Source: Taibaiella sp. (GTDB lineage Bacteria; Bacteroidota; Bacteroidia; Chitinophagales; Chitinophagaceae). Taken from it: a stretch of 64,000 nt of DNA. Below, piece after piece: positions 37,933 through 48,352 of this stretch. The notes below the pieces were generated by a model that did not search any database, was not told the origin of the DNA, and saw only the letters and a list, made by a program, of their open reading frames with translations. A program made the translations under genes and the position numbers. The stretch covers positions 32,881-96,880 of the forward strand of contig JAHHDV010000029.1 of assembly GCA_019739295.1 (NCBI GenBank). Reading direction: 5' to 3'. The number at the start of each line of letters is the position of its first letter. The stretch's first letter is position 1.

Positions 37933-37940
37933 CAAATATA
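37933..37940 (-). promoter_or_regulatory. predicted -7 element for TPR gene
   Basis: TATATTTG on the minus strand matches TAnnTTTG and lies about 118 bp before the chosen start. No -33 match. Confidence 0.35.
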
Positions 37941-38142
37941 TATGAATTCAGAGGATTATAACCATTAGATCCATATTAAATATATCAAAAACATTTCGTA
38001 AAGCCCTGCAGGAACCGGCTGTCATGTAATGATGAACCGCGGAAGTTAAAAATCATTGAATTGTCATGTTCTGTAAACTAAAATGATCAGAACCTGATTA
38101 GCGCCTGATTTTTTCTTAATTTCGCCCAAATTTTTTAAGAAA
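37941..38142. other. divergent intergenic region
   Basis: Between the TPR gene and the ferredoxin reductase gene. Apart from the -7 motif on the minus strand and a weak TAATTTCG near 38118 on the plus strand I see no feature. Confidence 0.35.
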
Positions 38143-39154
38143 ATGATACAAACGGATATAGCCATTGTTGGCGCAGGTCCAGTGGGGCTGTTTGCAGTAT
38201 TCGAATTAGGTTTGTTAAAACTCAGGTCCCATTTAATCGATTATCTGCCGCAGGTAGGCGGTCAGCTATCGGAGATTTATCCTAAAAAACCAATATATGA
38301 TATTCCCGGATTCCCTTCGGTCCTGGCCCAGGAACTCACGGACAACCTGATGGAACAGATTGCTCCCTTTAAGCCTACATTTACCCTGGGAGAACGTGTG
38401 GAAACGTTTGAAAAACGCGGCGAAGGCGACTTCCTGCTGACTACCAATATGGACACCCAGATAGAAGCTAAAGTTATCGTCATCGCAGGCGGATTGGGCG
38501 TATTCGAACCCAGAAAACCCGCTGTGGAAAACCTGGAAAAGTATGAGAACGGAAAAGGTGTGAGCTATATGGTATTGGACCCGGAAGCTTACAGGGGCAA
38601 AAGACTGGTATTGGCAGGCGGAGGAGACAGCGCATTGGACTGGACCATTTTCCTGGCGGATGTGGCGGAAAGCGTTACCCTCGTACATCGTTCAGAATCC
38701 TTCAGAGGGGCTCCTGATTCTGTCAATAAGGTGATGCAGCTTGCTGCTGACCATAAGATAGACCTTATCCTGAACAGCAATATCACCAAGATCGATGGTG
38801 ACGAGCAGCTGAGAACCGTATGGATAGAAAATGCAAAAAACAAAGGAAACCACTACCAAGGAGATAGACAACCTGATTCCTTTATTCGGCCTGAGCCCGA
38901 AACTGGGACCTATAGAACATTGGGGGCTGGAGATCGACAAGAATGCTATCGTAGTGGATACTGAAGATTACAGTACCAATATCAAGGGTATATACGCTAT
39001 CGGTGATATCAATACCTATACGAATAAGCTGAAATTAATCCTTTGCGGGTTCCATGAAGCAGCACTGATGAGCCACAGCGCATTCAAGTATATCAATCCG
39101 GATATAAAGTACACCATGAAATATACCACAGTAAATGGTGTCAACGCCTTTTAG
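38143..39154 (+). CDS. ferredoxin/flavodoxin-NADP+ reductase, TrxR-like (FNR2), frameshifted at an A6 run
   Basis: This flavoenzyme moves electrons between NADPH and ferredoxin or flavodoxin. The FAD motif is AIVGAGPVGLFAVFELG, with QVGGQLSEIYPKKPIYDIPG and the NADPH motif VLAGGGDSALDW. The thioredoxin-reductase CxxC is absent, which separates it from TrxB. The frame breaks near residue 232. Removing one A at 38835-38840 joins 38143-38964 with the frame ending at 39154, giving ENAKTKETTTKEIDNLIPLF and then GLSPKLGPIEHWGL and GIYAIGDINTY. The restored product has 336 residues, as expected. Confidence 0.92.
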
Positions 39155-39170
39155 CATTAACTTCATTCTG

Positions 39171-39204
39171 CAATAAAGCCACCTGGATCCAGGTGGCTTT
39201 ATTG
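39171..39204 (+). terminator. terminator after ferredoxin reductase
   Basis: A perfect 34-nt inverted repeat with 17-nt arms centred on GGATCC; the 3' arm has TTT but a weak T-tail. Confidence 0.75.
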
Positions 39205-39432
39205 ATTATAGATACCGGGATAGGTGACAATATCTGTCGCTCACCGGATATACTCCATAAATATCACCTGTATATCGTTTGATCAACGGATATAAGCCGG
39301 CGGATCCCGTCTTTACAGGTGGTGCCTTACCGATCTGCCACCCTTGAACTCCAGAATTATTCTTGATAGCCCGGAATGTAATCCCTGGTATTTTTATTAA
39401 CTTTACCCTGCAATCTTATTTATATTAACTAC

Positions 39433-41332
39433 ATGTATCGTTCGCTTCTTATTGTCTCTATGGCGGTAATCACGCTATTTTCTTCTTGTGATGAAAAGTC
39501 TGAAAAGAAAATAATAAATTCTCAGGAATCCAATACTTCCCTCATCATTGAAGACAAGCATACCTTGTCTAATTATAATGATGTCCGTGTCAAACACCTG
39601 GATCTAAAGCTGGCAGTTGACTTTAAAGAAAAAAAGAATAAAGGGAGCCGCTACATGGACCTTTGACCGGATCAGTGACGCAGATACACTGGTTCTGGAT
39701 ACCGATGAGTTAAATATCGACAGTGTCATATCGGACAATGGAAAGAAAACTGAATTTCTGGTGATGCCTGCGGTACCCATGCAGGGTGCTGCACTCAAGA
39801 TACCTATCTCTCCCGGGTCCCGGTCAGCTACGATTTATTATTCCACCCAATACAATGAGGCAGATACTTTTGCGGCCCTGCAATGGCTGGAGCCATCCCA
39901 GACATTCGGGAAGAAACAGCCTTATTTATTTACCAAATCAGAACCTACAATGTCGCGCTGCTGGATACCCTGCCAGGACCTGCCGTCTGTCAAGATCACC
40001 TATACAGCAGATATTACGGTACCGAAAGGATTAATGGCACTGATGAGCGCAGCCAATCCCCAGGAGAAAAACCCGGAAGGCAGGTATCATTTCGAGATGA
40101 AGCAGCCGGTTCCGGTTTATCTGGTAGCTATGGCAGTCGGCGATATAGAATTTAAAGCGATCGATGAACAGACCGGCGTATATACCGAACCCAGCATGCT
40201 GGACAAATGCCAGTCCGAGCTGCAGGAGCTTCCTGCTATGATGCAATCTGCACAGAAGCTGATCGGGCCTTATCAATGGGAACGCTATGATGTACTGGTA
40301 TTGCCATTGGGATTCCCGATAGGAGGTATGGAGAACCCGAGATTGACCTTCTCCACACCTACCATCATAGCCGGTGACAGATCATTAGTGGCGCTGATCG
40401 CGCACGAACTGGCTCATAGCTGGTCAGGGAACCAGGTAACCAATGCCACCTGGGATGACCTGTGGATCAATGAAGGTTTTACGGTTTACTTTGAAAGAAG
40501 GATTATGGAAGATATCAGAGGAAAAGAATATGCAGATATGCTGTGGACTATCGGAAAGCAGGACCTGGACTATTCGATCCAGAAGCTGGGAGCAAAGTCA
40601 GGTATGACCAAACTCAAGCTTAACCTGGAGCATATGAGCCCATTGGAAAGCTTCTCAGATGTCGCTTATGAAAAAGGGGCCTACTTCCTGTGGTCCGTAG
40701 AACAAACAGTGGGAAGGCCTGCATTTGATTCTTTCCTGAGATATTATTTCGATAAGTATGCGTTCAAATCGGTCTCTACGGAAAAGTTTATTGAAGAGCT
40801 TGAAGATCAGCTCCTGAGTAAAAATAAAAAATGGGGCGAGCAGGTCAATTATATAGAATGGATCTTCAATCCTGGTATTCCTGCGAATTGTCCCCAACCC
40901 GGGAATGTCAGATTCGGCGCTGTCGATCAGCAAAGGGCGGCTTTTGAAGCCTCGAAGAATGTTGCTGACCTGAATACCGGGGAATGGTCTACACATGAGT
41001 GGCTTCATTTCCTAAGAAATCTCTCTTCTCAGGTGACAGCCGTTGATATGAGAGCCCTGGATCAGGAATTCAGGATAACGGGAACCGGGAACAGTGAAAT
41101 AGCCTGTGCCTGGTACCAGCAGGCTATCCGTAAAAATTATACTCAGGCGTATGGTGCATTAGAAAAATTCCTGATCAATACCGGCAGGGAGAAATTCCTG
41201 GAACCATTGTATGAAGAGCTGGTACAGAACAGAGCAACTCAAGGCCTGGCCGCGAAGATTTTCGAAAAAGCGAAGAACAATTACCATCCTATCGTCCGGC
41301 AGAATATGTACCTGATTGTGCAGCACATCTAA
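39433..41332 (+). CDS. M1-family (leukotriene A4 hydrolase-like) aminopeptidase lipoprotein, frameshifted at an A7 run
   Basis: A zinc aminopeptidase. Removing one A at 39629-39635 joins the lipoprotein start (39433, LIVSMAVITLFSSCDEKSE with lipobox Cys) to the catalytic frame ending at 41332, giving DFKEKRIKGAATWTFDRI. The restored length is 632 residues. Motifs are GGMEN in FPIGGMENPRLTF, the zinc site LIAHELAHSWSGNQ with NEGFTVYFERR, and an alpha-helical C-terminal domain of the LTA4H type. It is probably anchored in the envelope and trims peptides. A normal M1 family protein is recovered only after the correction, because the signal peptide and first strands would otherwise be lost. Confidence 0.92.
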
Positions 41333-41445
41333 CTATTTATATTATTCAAATATATTTATTTTAATGAGTAAAGTCCCGTTACCAACCTTTCCCCAGAATC
41401 TGTTGTCTTTATGATTAAGAAATTTTAATTTTAAAGGATCAATTT

Positions 41446-42018
41446 TTGTCCATAGCATTAACATACGAAAGGGTTTTGACCGAAACAGATGAAATTCAAG
41501 GTATTATAAAAGGCTGCATTCAACAGGAAAGAGCAGCCCAGGCGAAGCTGTACCATCACTTTTATCCTAAAATGATGGCTATGGTGAGGCGATATTTTCC
41601 CCAACCCGAGCATGCAGAAGAAATATTGAATAACGGCTTTCTGAAAGCTTTCCAGAAGATGAATACTTTTCAATTCAAAGGTTCCTTTGAAGGCTGGCTC
41701 CGGAAGATTGTATTTCACTCGGTATCAGACTATGTGAAAGCCAATATTAAATATACCAATCACGTCACTTCCATGGAAGATAAAGAGTATTTTATCCACA
41801 CGGAAGATGCGGATAATATTACCTACCAGGAATTGCTGAAACTGATTCATCAGCTCCCGGGTACTTCCAGGATCGTATTCAATATGTATGTACTGGAAGG
41901 ACTGCCGCATAAGCAGATCGGGGAAATGCTGAATATCAGTGAAGGGACAAGTAAATGGCACCTGAGCGAAGCCAGAAAAATTCTGAAGAATAAAATAAAA
42001 GATTTGAAATTAATATAA
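41446..42018 (+). CDS. ECF RNA polymerase sigma factor
   Basis: The 190-residue protein has sigma-70 region 2 (about 25-95: YHHFYPKMMAMVRRYFPQPE, then AEEILNNGFLKAFQKM and GSFEGWLRKIVFH) and region 4 (about 130-185: QLPGTSRIVFNMYVLEGLPH, then IGEMLNISEGTSKWHL). The start is TTG 41446, supported by AAAGGA 8 bp upstream and by the lack of a usable ATG, since ATG 41411 meets a stop. The next gene, 41 bp downstream, is a membrane-anchored protein in the position of an anti-sigma factor, so the pair probably forms one signalling unit. Confidence 0.94.
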   Translation: MSIALTYERVLTETDEIQGIIKGCIQQERAAQAKLYHHFYPKMMAMVRRYFPQPEHAEEILNNGFLKAFQKMNTFQFKGSFEGWLRKIVFHSVSDYVKANIKYTNHVTSMEDKEYFIHTEDADNITYQELLKLIHQLPGTSRIVFNMYVLEGLPHKQIGEMLNISEGTSKWHLSEARKILKNKIKDLKLI

Positions 42019-42059
42019 TTGATCATAAAGTTTACATTAATCTAATTTAAAATATAAAG

Positions 42060-43862
42060 ATGGATAATAGAAATGTCCATATTGATGAGTTGTTTCAACA
42101 TCGGTTCGAAAATGAATCCGACAGGGAACATATTCATCAATCCTGGAAAAAAATGGAGCTGCTGCTGGATGGAGAAAAAGGGAAAAGAAGGATCGTCTTC
42201 TGGAAAGGTTTTAATTGGCTGATCCCCGGTTTCCTGATTACTTTAATAGCGACAATCGGTGTCGGCTACTGGTGGAATAAAAATCACGTAGCTGATGATG
42301 CTTCTATCACCTCGCAGGATCGGACATCATCTTCGGATAATGCAGACCAGGTGATCAGCATGCTTCCTGACGGGCAGGATCGTCGTCAGTCAGTGAGGGA
42401 CCGAAATGCTGAAGGCACAAGCCGGAAAGAGCTGGGCAATGAAACATCCCATACTATGGGGCTGCACAAAGATCAGACATCTCAAAGCTATACTACGGCA
42501 CAGCGTCTGAGTCCGAAACTTTCGGAGCAACCTGCTGCTGCACCAGGACAGAAATCAACGTCCTCGTCACCGCTGGTGGGTGAACAATCCGGGTCATCGG
42601 ATAAAAAGAAAGTGAGCGGGCACCCGATTGTTATCGATGACAAGGGCCAGGTATATGCAGGTTCTGCTACCCAGATCGGTGCTAAAATGCTGGGTGATCA
42701 TAAAATCAAATCTGGCGAAGAGCAGGAAATCATCCAGCAACTGGAAGAAGCCATTGAGAACAAGGTCTTGGTAGTGGATAAAAATGATAAAACCATTAAG
42801 AAAGTAGAAACGGTTCAGGTAAAAGGTCTCGAGATCAACCAGAAAATGATCAAGGACAATACTACTCAGAATAAGATGCTTGTGCTTCACGATACGGTAG
42901 GGTTCAAAGAGGTCAGCAAGAACTATTACATTCCCCTTTCTATGCAGGAAATCAGGGCATTGCAGGGTCTGGCTTTAACGCAGGATCCTATAGAAGGCCA
43001 GTATGATCTTGTAAGAATAGAAAGATTTCACAATGCATCTGACCAGGATCTTCAGCTATTGAGTGCTGCTAATACATCCGGTAGCTCCAAAATCCTGAAA
43101 TCCGAAGATGCTAAGAAAAATTCTATACTGAAAGATGTCAATAACTTTTTCGAGATCAGGAAGAATTTTTACACTACTGTATTCGGCGGGCTGAATGTAT
43201 CTACCAATACCTTCTTTCCCATCGGCTTCCAGGCCGGATTAGGCCTGCACTACTGGATGGGAAGCAGATGGTCAGTGGGAGCAGAGTTAGGATATAGCTA
43301 CAGACCGATGGAGTATACCTTCACCGATGAGTCTGTCATCAATACGCAGAATGGTCCGGGAATACCCGTAAGCAATGGGATGATGTACAACTATAAAGAA
43401 GAGAAAAATTCGAATGTATATAACTTCAAATACCTGAATACAGTAGAATTACCGTTACTGTTCACCTATCATGGTGATCGATGGAGCTTCTTCGGAGGGC
43501 CTTCCCTCAATTTTGCATCCAAGCTAAGGTATCAAAAACTGAGCAGCTCCAGCTCTTTGGATAAGATGGTCGTATTGGAAGATGCAGAATCATTTGGAGA
43601 TGTAATGAAGAACACAGGCTTACAATCCCGGTCTGATGATTTCGATCCGACAATAGGTGTTGGCCTGAACCTGGGCGCCAGGTATGCACTTACGGACCGT
43701 ATAGGCCTGACAGCTACCTACAGCCAGGTATTGTATGATAATGCCAAGACCAATATTGGGCAGCAGTTCTCCAAAGAAATGCTGAGGATCCCAAGTTTCC
43801 GTATCGGCATCACTTACAGGTTGAATAACGATAAAAAAGTGAAATATATGATGGGTAAGTAA
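42060..43862 (+). CDS. single-TM protein with C-terminal outer-membrane-barrel-like domain, sigma-factor partner
   Basis: The 600-residue protein begins with a cytoplasmic-type segment (VHIDELFQHRFENESDREHI, about 6-25), then one TM helix (WLIPGFLITLIATIGVGYWW, about 53-72). A long polar Ser/Gln/Lys-rich linker (about 80-360) follows. The C-terminal 230 residues look like an outer-membrane beta-barrel (FFEIRKNFYTTVFGGLNVST ... LGLHYWMGSRWSVGAELGYSY, ending in SFRIGITYRLNN). The N-terminal segment plus TM behind an ECF sigma gene is typical of anti-sigma-like proteins in Bacteroidota. Function is unproven. It could span the envelope from sigma factor to outer membrane; alternatively the TM is an unusual signal anchor. 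Confidence 0.78.
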   Translation: MDNRNVHIDELFQHRFENESDREHIHQSWKKMELLLDGEKGKRRIVFWKGFNWLIPGFLITLIATIGVGYWWNKNHVADDASITSQDRTSSSDNADQVISMLPDGQDRRQSVRDRNAEGTSRKELGNETSHTMGLHKDQTSQSYTTAQRLSPKLSEQPAAAPGQKSTSSSPLVGEQSGSSDKKKVSGHPIVIDDKGQVYAGSATQIGAKMLGDHKIKSGEEQEIIQQLEEAIENKVLVVDKNDKTIKKVETVQVKGLEINQKMIKDNTTQNKMLVLHDTVGFKEVSKNYYIPLSMQEIRALQGLALTQDPIEGQYDLVRIERFHNASDQDLQLLSAANTSGSSKILKSEDAKKNSILKDVNNFFEIRKNFYTTVFGGLNVSTNTFFPIGFQAGLGLHYWMGSRWSVGAELGYSYRPMEYTFTDESVINTQNGPGIPVSNGMMYNYKEEKNSNVYNFKYLNTVELPLLFTYHGDRWSFFGGPSLNFASKLRYQKLSSSSSLDKMVVLEDAESFGDVMKNTGLQSRSDDFDPTIGVGLNLGARYALTDRIGLTATYSQVLYDNAKTNIGQQFSKEMLRIPSFRIGITYRLNNDKKVKYMMGK

Positions 43863-43911
43863 ACCTTATCTTTAATAAGAAAGTCTCGACTTGTTGTTTA
43901 TTTTGAATATA

Positions 43912-43942
43912 AAAAAACCGCGGATTCTTCCGTGGTTTTTGC
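43912..43942 (+). terminator. terminator after the sigma-factor operon
   Basis: An 11-bp stem (43914-43924 with 43929-43939, one G-U) with a TTCT loop; A's precede the stem and T's follow. Confidence 0.85.
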
Positions 43943-44344
43943 TTTTATCTGAACCTTTACTGCATTATTCAGGTTGAATGCTGTGGTATTGTATTGGGAA
44001 TGAATTAAACACGTATTGAAAATCTTATATAAAATTCAATTTTTCTATACCCCGGTCAAAGCCTGATATATACCTGTCATCTACATTTGAATCCCGGTGA
44101 TCTTTGAATCCAATTGTCCTCCCTCTCTCTTACAGGTACCCTGATCGGGTACGTTTATTACCCGGATAAAATAATAAAGATAACAATACATCCCTGATAT
44201 ATCCTCGCGCTACAACATCCGGCTGGGTCCTGATATGCTCAGAACTCCTCCGGTTTTAGCCCCGGACCGGTAGGTTATCCTGCAAAGGACACCATTATTA
44301 TTTTATAAATTTTTATTAAAATTATCAGGGAACCTGAGAAAACC

Positions 44345-44361
44345 TGAAAAATATAAACATA
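44345..44361 (+). repeat. 17-bp direct repeat, copy 1
   Basis: TGAAAAATATAAACATA, identical to 44541-44557. In such AT-rich DNA chance is possible, but two perfect 17-mers 196 bp apart are notable. Confidence 0.6.
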
Positions 44362-44540
44362 CACATGGTTTTATATTTTATATATCATTAACTTCTTTAA
44401 ATTTGAAAAATATATCAAAATTTCAAATATTTATATTCTTAAAAAAGATGCTTCCCAATATTCTATATTTATATACCATCTTCATACATAAATATATATC
44501 GATTTTTCAAAACAGATAAATGTTTATAAACATAAATAAA

Positions 44541-44557
44541 TGAAAAATATAAACATA
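44541..44557 (+). repeat. 17-bp direct repeat, copy 2
   Basis: Second identical copy of the 17-mer at 44345-44361. Confidence 0.6.
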
Positions 44558-44705
44558 AGGCAAATTAAAACACAAAGATAAACAAATGTTCAAAATCCGT
44601 ATAATTTAAAAAATTCTATAATTTATAATTATAATAAATTGATAATTATTTATTTGTAAAATAAAAGCGCACTCGAAAAGGCTTTTATTTTGAAAAATTT
44701 TAGTC

Positions 44706-44713
44706 TACATTTG
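44706..44713 (+). promoter_or_regulatory. predicted -7 element for the second T9SS protein
   Basis: TACATTTG matches TAnnTTTG, 92 bp before ATG 44806. The -33 position has only a TTTTA. Confidence 0.4.
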
Positions 44714-44805
44714 AACTAATAATGTTAAACACAACAAAAAACCAAATGATATTATGAAATAAAAACAAATATATATTTATTAACCCTAACCTAAAATTCC
44801 GCACT

Positions 44806-47034
44806 ATGAAAAAATTTTATCCTTTCCTTATTGGAGCAGCTGCTTTATTGGGATTTACTGCCCAGGACTCCCAGGGACAAACTCAGCAAATCGCCACGGA
44901 CCTGATCGGTAACAGTACCGCAACCGCCACATCTCTTTTACCTACCGATGTGCCGGATGCTCATGACAACGATCTCAGCACTTACGCAGTTTTGGGAGCA
45001 GAAGCTTCTATTCTGTTGACACCCCAAAAACAAAGTTATATCGAAGTTGAATTTCCTGAACCCGTTGATGCCAACACCCCCGTGTACATTGTCCTGTCCG
45101 ATGATGACCCTAACGGAATACTCAGGACACTGCTGGGTGGCACATTGGGCGATTTGGTCAATGACCTGTTAGATATTTTATTAGGATCCCCTAATTTTAC
45201 TATTGATATAAAAGACGGTGCCGGAGGTCCTATATCCTCTAATACCTATACGCCGGGAGATGACCCTGAGATCTATTATGGTCAGGATGGCCTCTTATAT
45301 TTAAAATTAGTCCCTACTTCCGCGTATCAGCGTGTCCGGGTCACAGTAGGTAATACGGGTATTCTCGGTGAAACCAGTTCGCTGAACTTCCACGGGGCCT
45401 TCTACCTGGACGGTGCTGAAGACGAATGTGATCCATTCCGCCTGACCAGCATAGATGTAACAGGACTTACGGCTTCAATACTTGACGATAACCCTACTCC
45501 CGTGACTGATCCCGGAGCTGCGATAGATGACGACCTCACCACTTATTCAAAGCTGGGATATACCTCGGCCGTAGGTGCATATGTAGGATCTACTATTTAC
45601 CAAACCATTTTCTTTAATTCTGTCTCTGCCACAGATGAAGAACCTATTATATTGATGGACTTCGAAAGTTCGCTGTTAAGCCTGGACCTGCTTGATGAAC
45701 TCACCATTGAGGCGTGGAATGGCTCCACAAATGTATACACCGGCAGCGTCTCAAGCTTACTGACAGTGGAAGCGCTGTATTTGCTGAACCTCAGCATCGG
45801 CAGCGATATTCCTGTATCCATCAATATTCCAGTAACAGGAAGTTTTGACAGAGTGGTAATATCCTATACCCAGACTGTTTCTGCAGGAATATTAAGCACT
45901 CCTATCAGGTTGTATGACGTAACCAAAGGCCCTAAACCACCTGTTCTGGTAGCTTATAATGCAGAAGCTTGTGCAGATGCTCCGATCACCCTGGAAGTAG
46001 ATGCCCCGGTTACCGGTAATACCTATAACTGGAGAAGCACGGACCTCACCTTGCTGCATACCGGAACAGAGTATAACTATGCTTACCCAGCCGACGGTGA
46101 AAGTGATACCCTTTTGGTAGAAGCATCCAACTGTAGCGCCACTTCAGCTTTTACTGCCGTCATCCTGCAGGGTTCGGAAAGTGCATGTCTGACCTCTACC
46201 ATAACCGGCTTTGTGGATATATCAGCTTATACCAGCGCCAACCCGCTTACAGCAGTAGCTACCAACGGATCAAATGTTGTAGAATATTTCGATGAAATAG
46301 ATGGTGCCGGTAATTATGAACTCACCAACGTAGCAAAAGGTTCCTACAACCTTCTTATTGTCAATGAAGCAGCTTCAGAGTCGGATATATTTGTATCCAG
46401 TGTGGTAGATGACGGATATGTCATTGAAAGCACAGAAGAGCCATTCCAGGTTACCGGCCTGGGAGAACCGGTTGCTATACCAGCGTTTGTCATTATGGAT
46501 GCACCATTATCTTACAATGATATTACCATCAGCGCTATCCGCCAGCAGCAGGAAATACTGATCAGGTGGGCGGTACAGAATCAGGAATCATTTGTAACCT
46601 TTGAAATTGAAAAAAGCTATGATGGCAAATCATTCAAAGCAATCGGTGCCGTATCCTCCGACAAGGCGGAAACTCAAAACACATATACATTCAATGATAA
46701 TGACCCGACACTGTCCGCCATTTATTACAGGATAAAAGGAACGGAACAAAATGACAAAATCAAATACAGCAAGATCACCAAAGTGATCTCGATCAGTGGC
46801 TCACAGTTCCAGTTATACCCCAATCCTGCCAAAGATCAGCTGCACATTGCCAACCTGAAAGGAGATGAACAGATCTCAATTCTGGATATTTCCGGACGCA
46901 AGATTCAAACTGTACCGAATAAAGGCCTGAACACACAGATCAATGTTCAACAATTGAATCAGGGGAACTATTTCCTGTTAATCCAGTCCCAGGGAAAACA
47001 ATCTGTACTCAAATTTGAAAAGAGAAATTCATAA
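44806..47034 (+). CDS. T9SS-sorted surface protein with beta-sandwich domains
   Basis: The 742-residue protein has a signal peptide (KKFYPFLIGAAALLGFTAQ). Two related N-terminal sandwich domains follow (about 35-200 and 210-375), each with a short Asp-rich turn such as DAHDNDLSTYAVLG or DDDLTTYSKLG, which suggests a duplicated domain. An Ig/PKD-like domain (about 380-460) and a CnaB-like domain (about 465-560, AGNYELTNVAKGSYNLLI) follow. A type A sorting domain ends the protein (LYPNPAKDQLHIANLK ... LNQGNYFLLI). It resembles non-enzymatic surface or adhesion proteins; no catalytic site is seen. A strong terminator follows and the gene is monocistronic. Confidence 0.88.
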   Translation: MKKFYPFLIGAAALLGFTAQDSQGQTQQIATDLIGNSTATATSLLPTDVPDAHDNDLSTYAVLGAEASILLTPQKQSYIEVEFPEPVDANTPVYIVLSDDDPNGILRTLLGGTLGDLVNDLLDILLGSPNFTIDIKDGAGGPISSNTYTPGDDPEIYYGQDGLLYLKLVPTSAYQRVRVTVGNTGILGETSSLNFHGAFYLDGAEDECDPFRLTSIDVTGLTASILDDNPTPVTDPGAAIDDDLTTYSKLGYTSAVGAYVGSTIYQTIFFNSVSATDEEPIILMDFESSLLSLDLLDELTIEAWNGSTNVYTGSVSSLLTVEALYLLNLSIGSDIPVSINIPVTGSFDRVVISYTQTVSAGILSTPIRLYDVTKGPKPPVLVAYNAEACADAPITLEVDAPVTGNTYNWRSTDLTLLHTGTEYNYAYPADGESDTLLVEASNCSATSAFTAVILQGSESACLTSTITGFVDISAYTSANPLTAVATNGSNVVEYFDEIDGAGNYELTNVAKGSYNLLIVNEAASESDIFVSSVVDDGYVIESTEEPFQVTGLGEPVAIPAFVIMDAPLSYNDITISAIRQQQEILIRWAVQNQESFVTFEIEKSYDGKSFKAIGAVSSDKAETQNTYTFNDNDPTLSAIYYRIKGTEQNDKIKYSKITKVISISGSQFQLYPNPAKDQLHIANLKGDEQISILDISGRKIQTVPNKGLNTQINVQQLNQGNYFLLIQSQGKQSVLKFEKRNS

Positions 47035-47059
47035 TCAGTAAATCACTATGAATGTCGGA

Positions 47060-47098
47060 AAAAAGTTGCTGCTTATGAGGCAGCAACTTTTTATTTTT
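47060..47098 (+). terminator. terminator after the second T9SS protein
   Basis: A 13-bp stem (AAAAAGTTGCTGC, 47060-47072, with GCAGCAACTTTTT, 47080-47092), a 7-nt loop and a T-rich tail. Confidence 0.88.
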
Positions 47099-47178
47099 GA
47101 AAAGTCCTGTAATTGAACGTTTCTGAGGCCTGCTTTAAAAATGTGTCAACAGGTACAATCCTGCAGTGATAACGTGAT

Positions 47179-47922
47179 TTAGAATTGTTCTCCCTCTCTT
47201 AAGTATCTCCATTGTCCAGGCGGCAGGTTACCCAATACTATATTGCCCATTCTTACTCTTTTCAGGCCTATTACTTTCAGCCCTACTAAAGCACACATGC
47301 GCCGGATTTGCCTTTTCATCCCTTGTCTTAAGATGAACTTAAGCTGATCTTTGTTCTGAATAGTGACCCTGGCGGGCTTGAGCTTTTTCCCGTCTAAGGA
47401 TAGTCCGTAATTCAACAATGCTAAGGCTTTATCGGTGACCTGCCCTTCTACTCTTACCAGGTATTCTTTCTCGACCTTGTTTTCATTCCCGATCAGTTGC
47501 CTGGCTATCCTGCCATCCTGGGTCAGTACAAGGAGACCATTCGAATCAATGTCCAACCGGCCTGCAGGCGCCAGACCAAATAATTGGCCCGGACTGAATT
47601 TGATACCTGACCTGTCTTCTTTCCACTGATTCTCCGGGCGGATAAGTACAGCGGCCGGCTGGTAGTTCTTTTCAGCTTGTGCAGATACATATCCCACGGG
47701 TTTATTCAACAGGAAGGTGACCCTCTTTTTTTGCTGAGCTGCAGCTTCCGGGCTTAAAGTAATCTCATCCGTTTCGGTCACTGGCTGTCCCTTGAGTGTG
47801 GCAGTTATACCGTTTACTTTTACCCATCCCCTGAGAATGTATTCGTCCGCCTCTCTTCTGGAGCATATGGCCAGCATTGCCATTCTCTTGGCTAATCTTA
47901 TTGTGGGTTTTGAATCTTTCAT
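47179..47922 (-). CDS. rluF: RluF/RluB-type ribosomal RNA pseudouridine synthase
   Basis: The enzyme isomerises uridine to pseudouridine in 23S rRNA. The 247-residue protein has an N-terminal S4 RNA-binding domain (RLAKRMAMLAICSRREADEY) and a RsuA-family catalytic domain. The active Asp lies in GRLDIDSNGLLVLT, with KVEKEYLV and RQGMKRQIRRMC close to RluF. RluB and RluE share these features, so the exact position modified is inferred. Confidence 0.88.
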   Translation of the reverse strand: MKDSKPTIRLAKRMAMLAICSRREADEYILRGWVKVNGITATLKGQPVTETDEITLSPEAAAQQKKRVTFLLNKPVGYVSAQAEKNYQPAAVLIRPENQWKEDRSGIKFSPGQLFGLAPAGRLDIDSNGLLVLTQDGRIARQLIGNENKVEKEYLVRVEGQVTDKALALLNYGLSLDGKKLKPARVTIQNKDQLKFILRQGMKRQIRRMCALVGLKVIGLKRVRMGNIVLGNLPPGQWRYLREGEQF

Positions 47923-48352
47923 CTATTTCTTTCTTTCGGAAAAATGTCATTATGGGTTCAGAGGCAGAATACCTTTACTTTCTGTCATACAGTCTATGTT
48001 GCTGATACCAGGCTTAATATAAAAACTCATCTTTAGATAATCAATGGTAAATATACCTGGTGGTCAGTGTGCAAATTTACAATCTTAATAAGTTTTCATT
48101 CAGGTGTAAGACTTAAAATAATGAAATAGTTGACGACTCCATATTAAACGGGTATAAAGGGCTTCAATCATATCTGAATTCTTAAACACAAAGTCCTCTT
48201 ATGAATGCGATGCAGGATAACTAAGATCTTTGAGCAGCATATAGATAATATATTTCATAATATTGTTTACCGGGGATTATTTCATGAATTAAGAAGTATC
48301 TTTGCTTTAATTTTTCAGCTAACATTTAATTGGTTTGTAAAGCGGAACAACT
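47923..48352. other. divergent intergenic region
   Basis: About 430 bp between the pseudouridine synthase and SCO genes. TATCTTTG at 48297-48304 is an exact -7 match for the SCO gene. The remainder shows no ORF or hairpin I can support. Confidence 0.4.
48297..48304 (+). promoter_or_regulatory. predicted -7 element for the SCO gene
   Basis: TATCTTTG matches TAnnTTTG 48 bp before ATG 48353. No -33 match at normal spacing. Confidence 0.4.

Larger units (their letters stand above)
43943..44805. other. long AT-rich leader of the second T9SS protein gene
   Basis: About 860 bp without a convincing ORF. From 44290 to 44790 it is almost all A and T. It contains a 17-bp direct repeat (44345-44361 and 44541-44557) and one exact -7 motif at 44706-44713. 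The rest holds nothing I can name. The large size suggests regulation or curvature-based promoter control, but that is inference. Confidence 0.5.
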
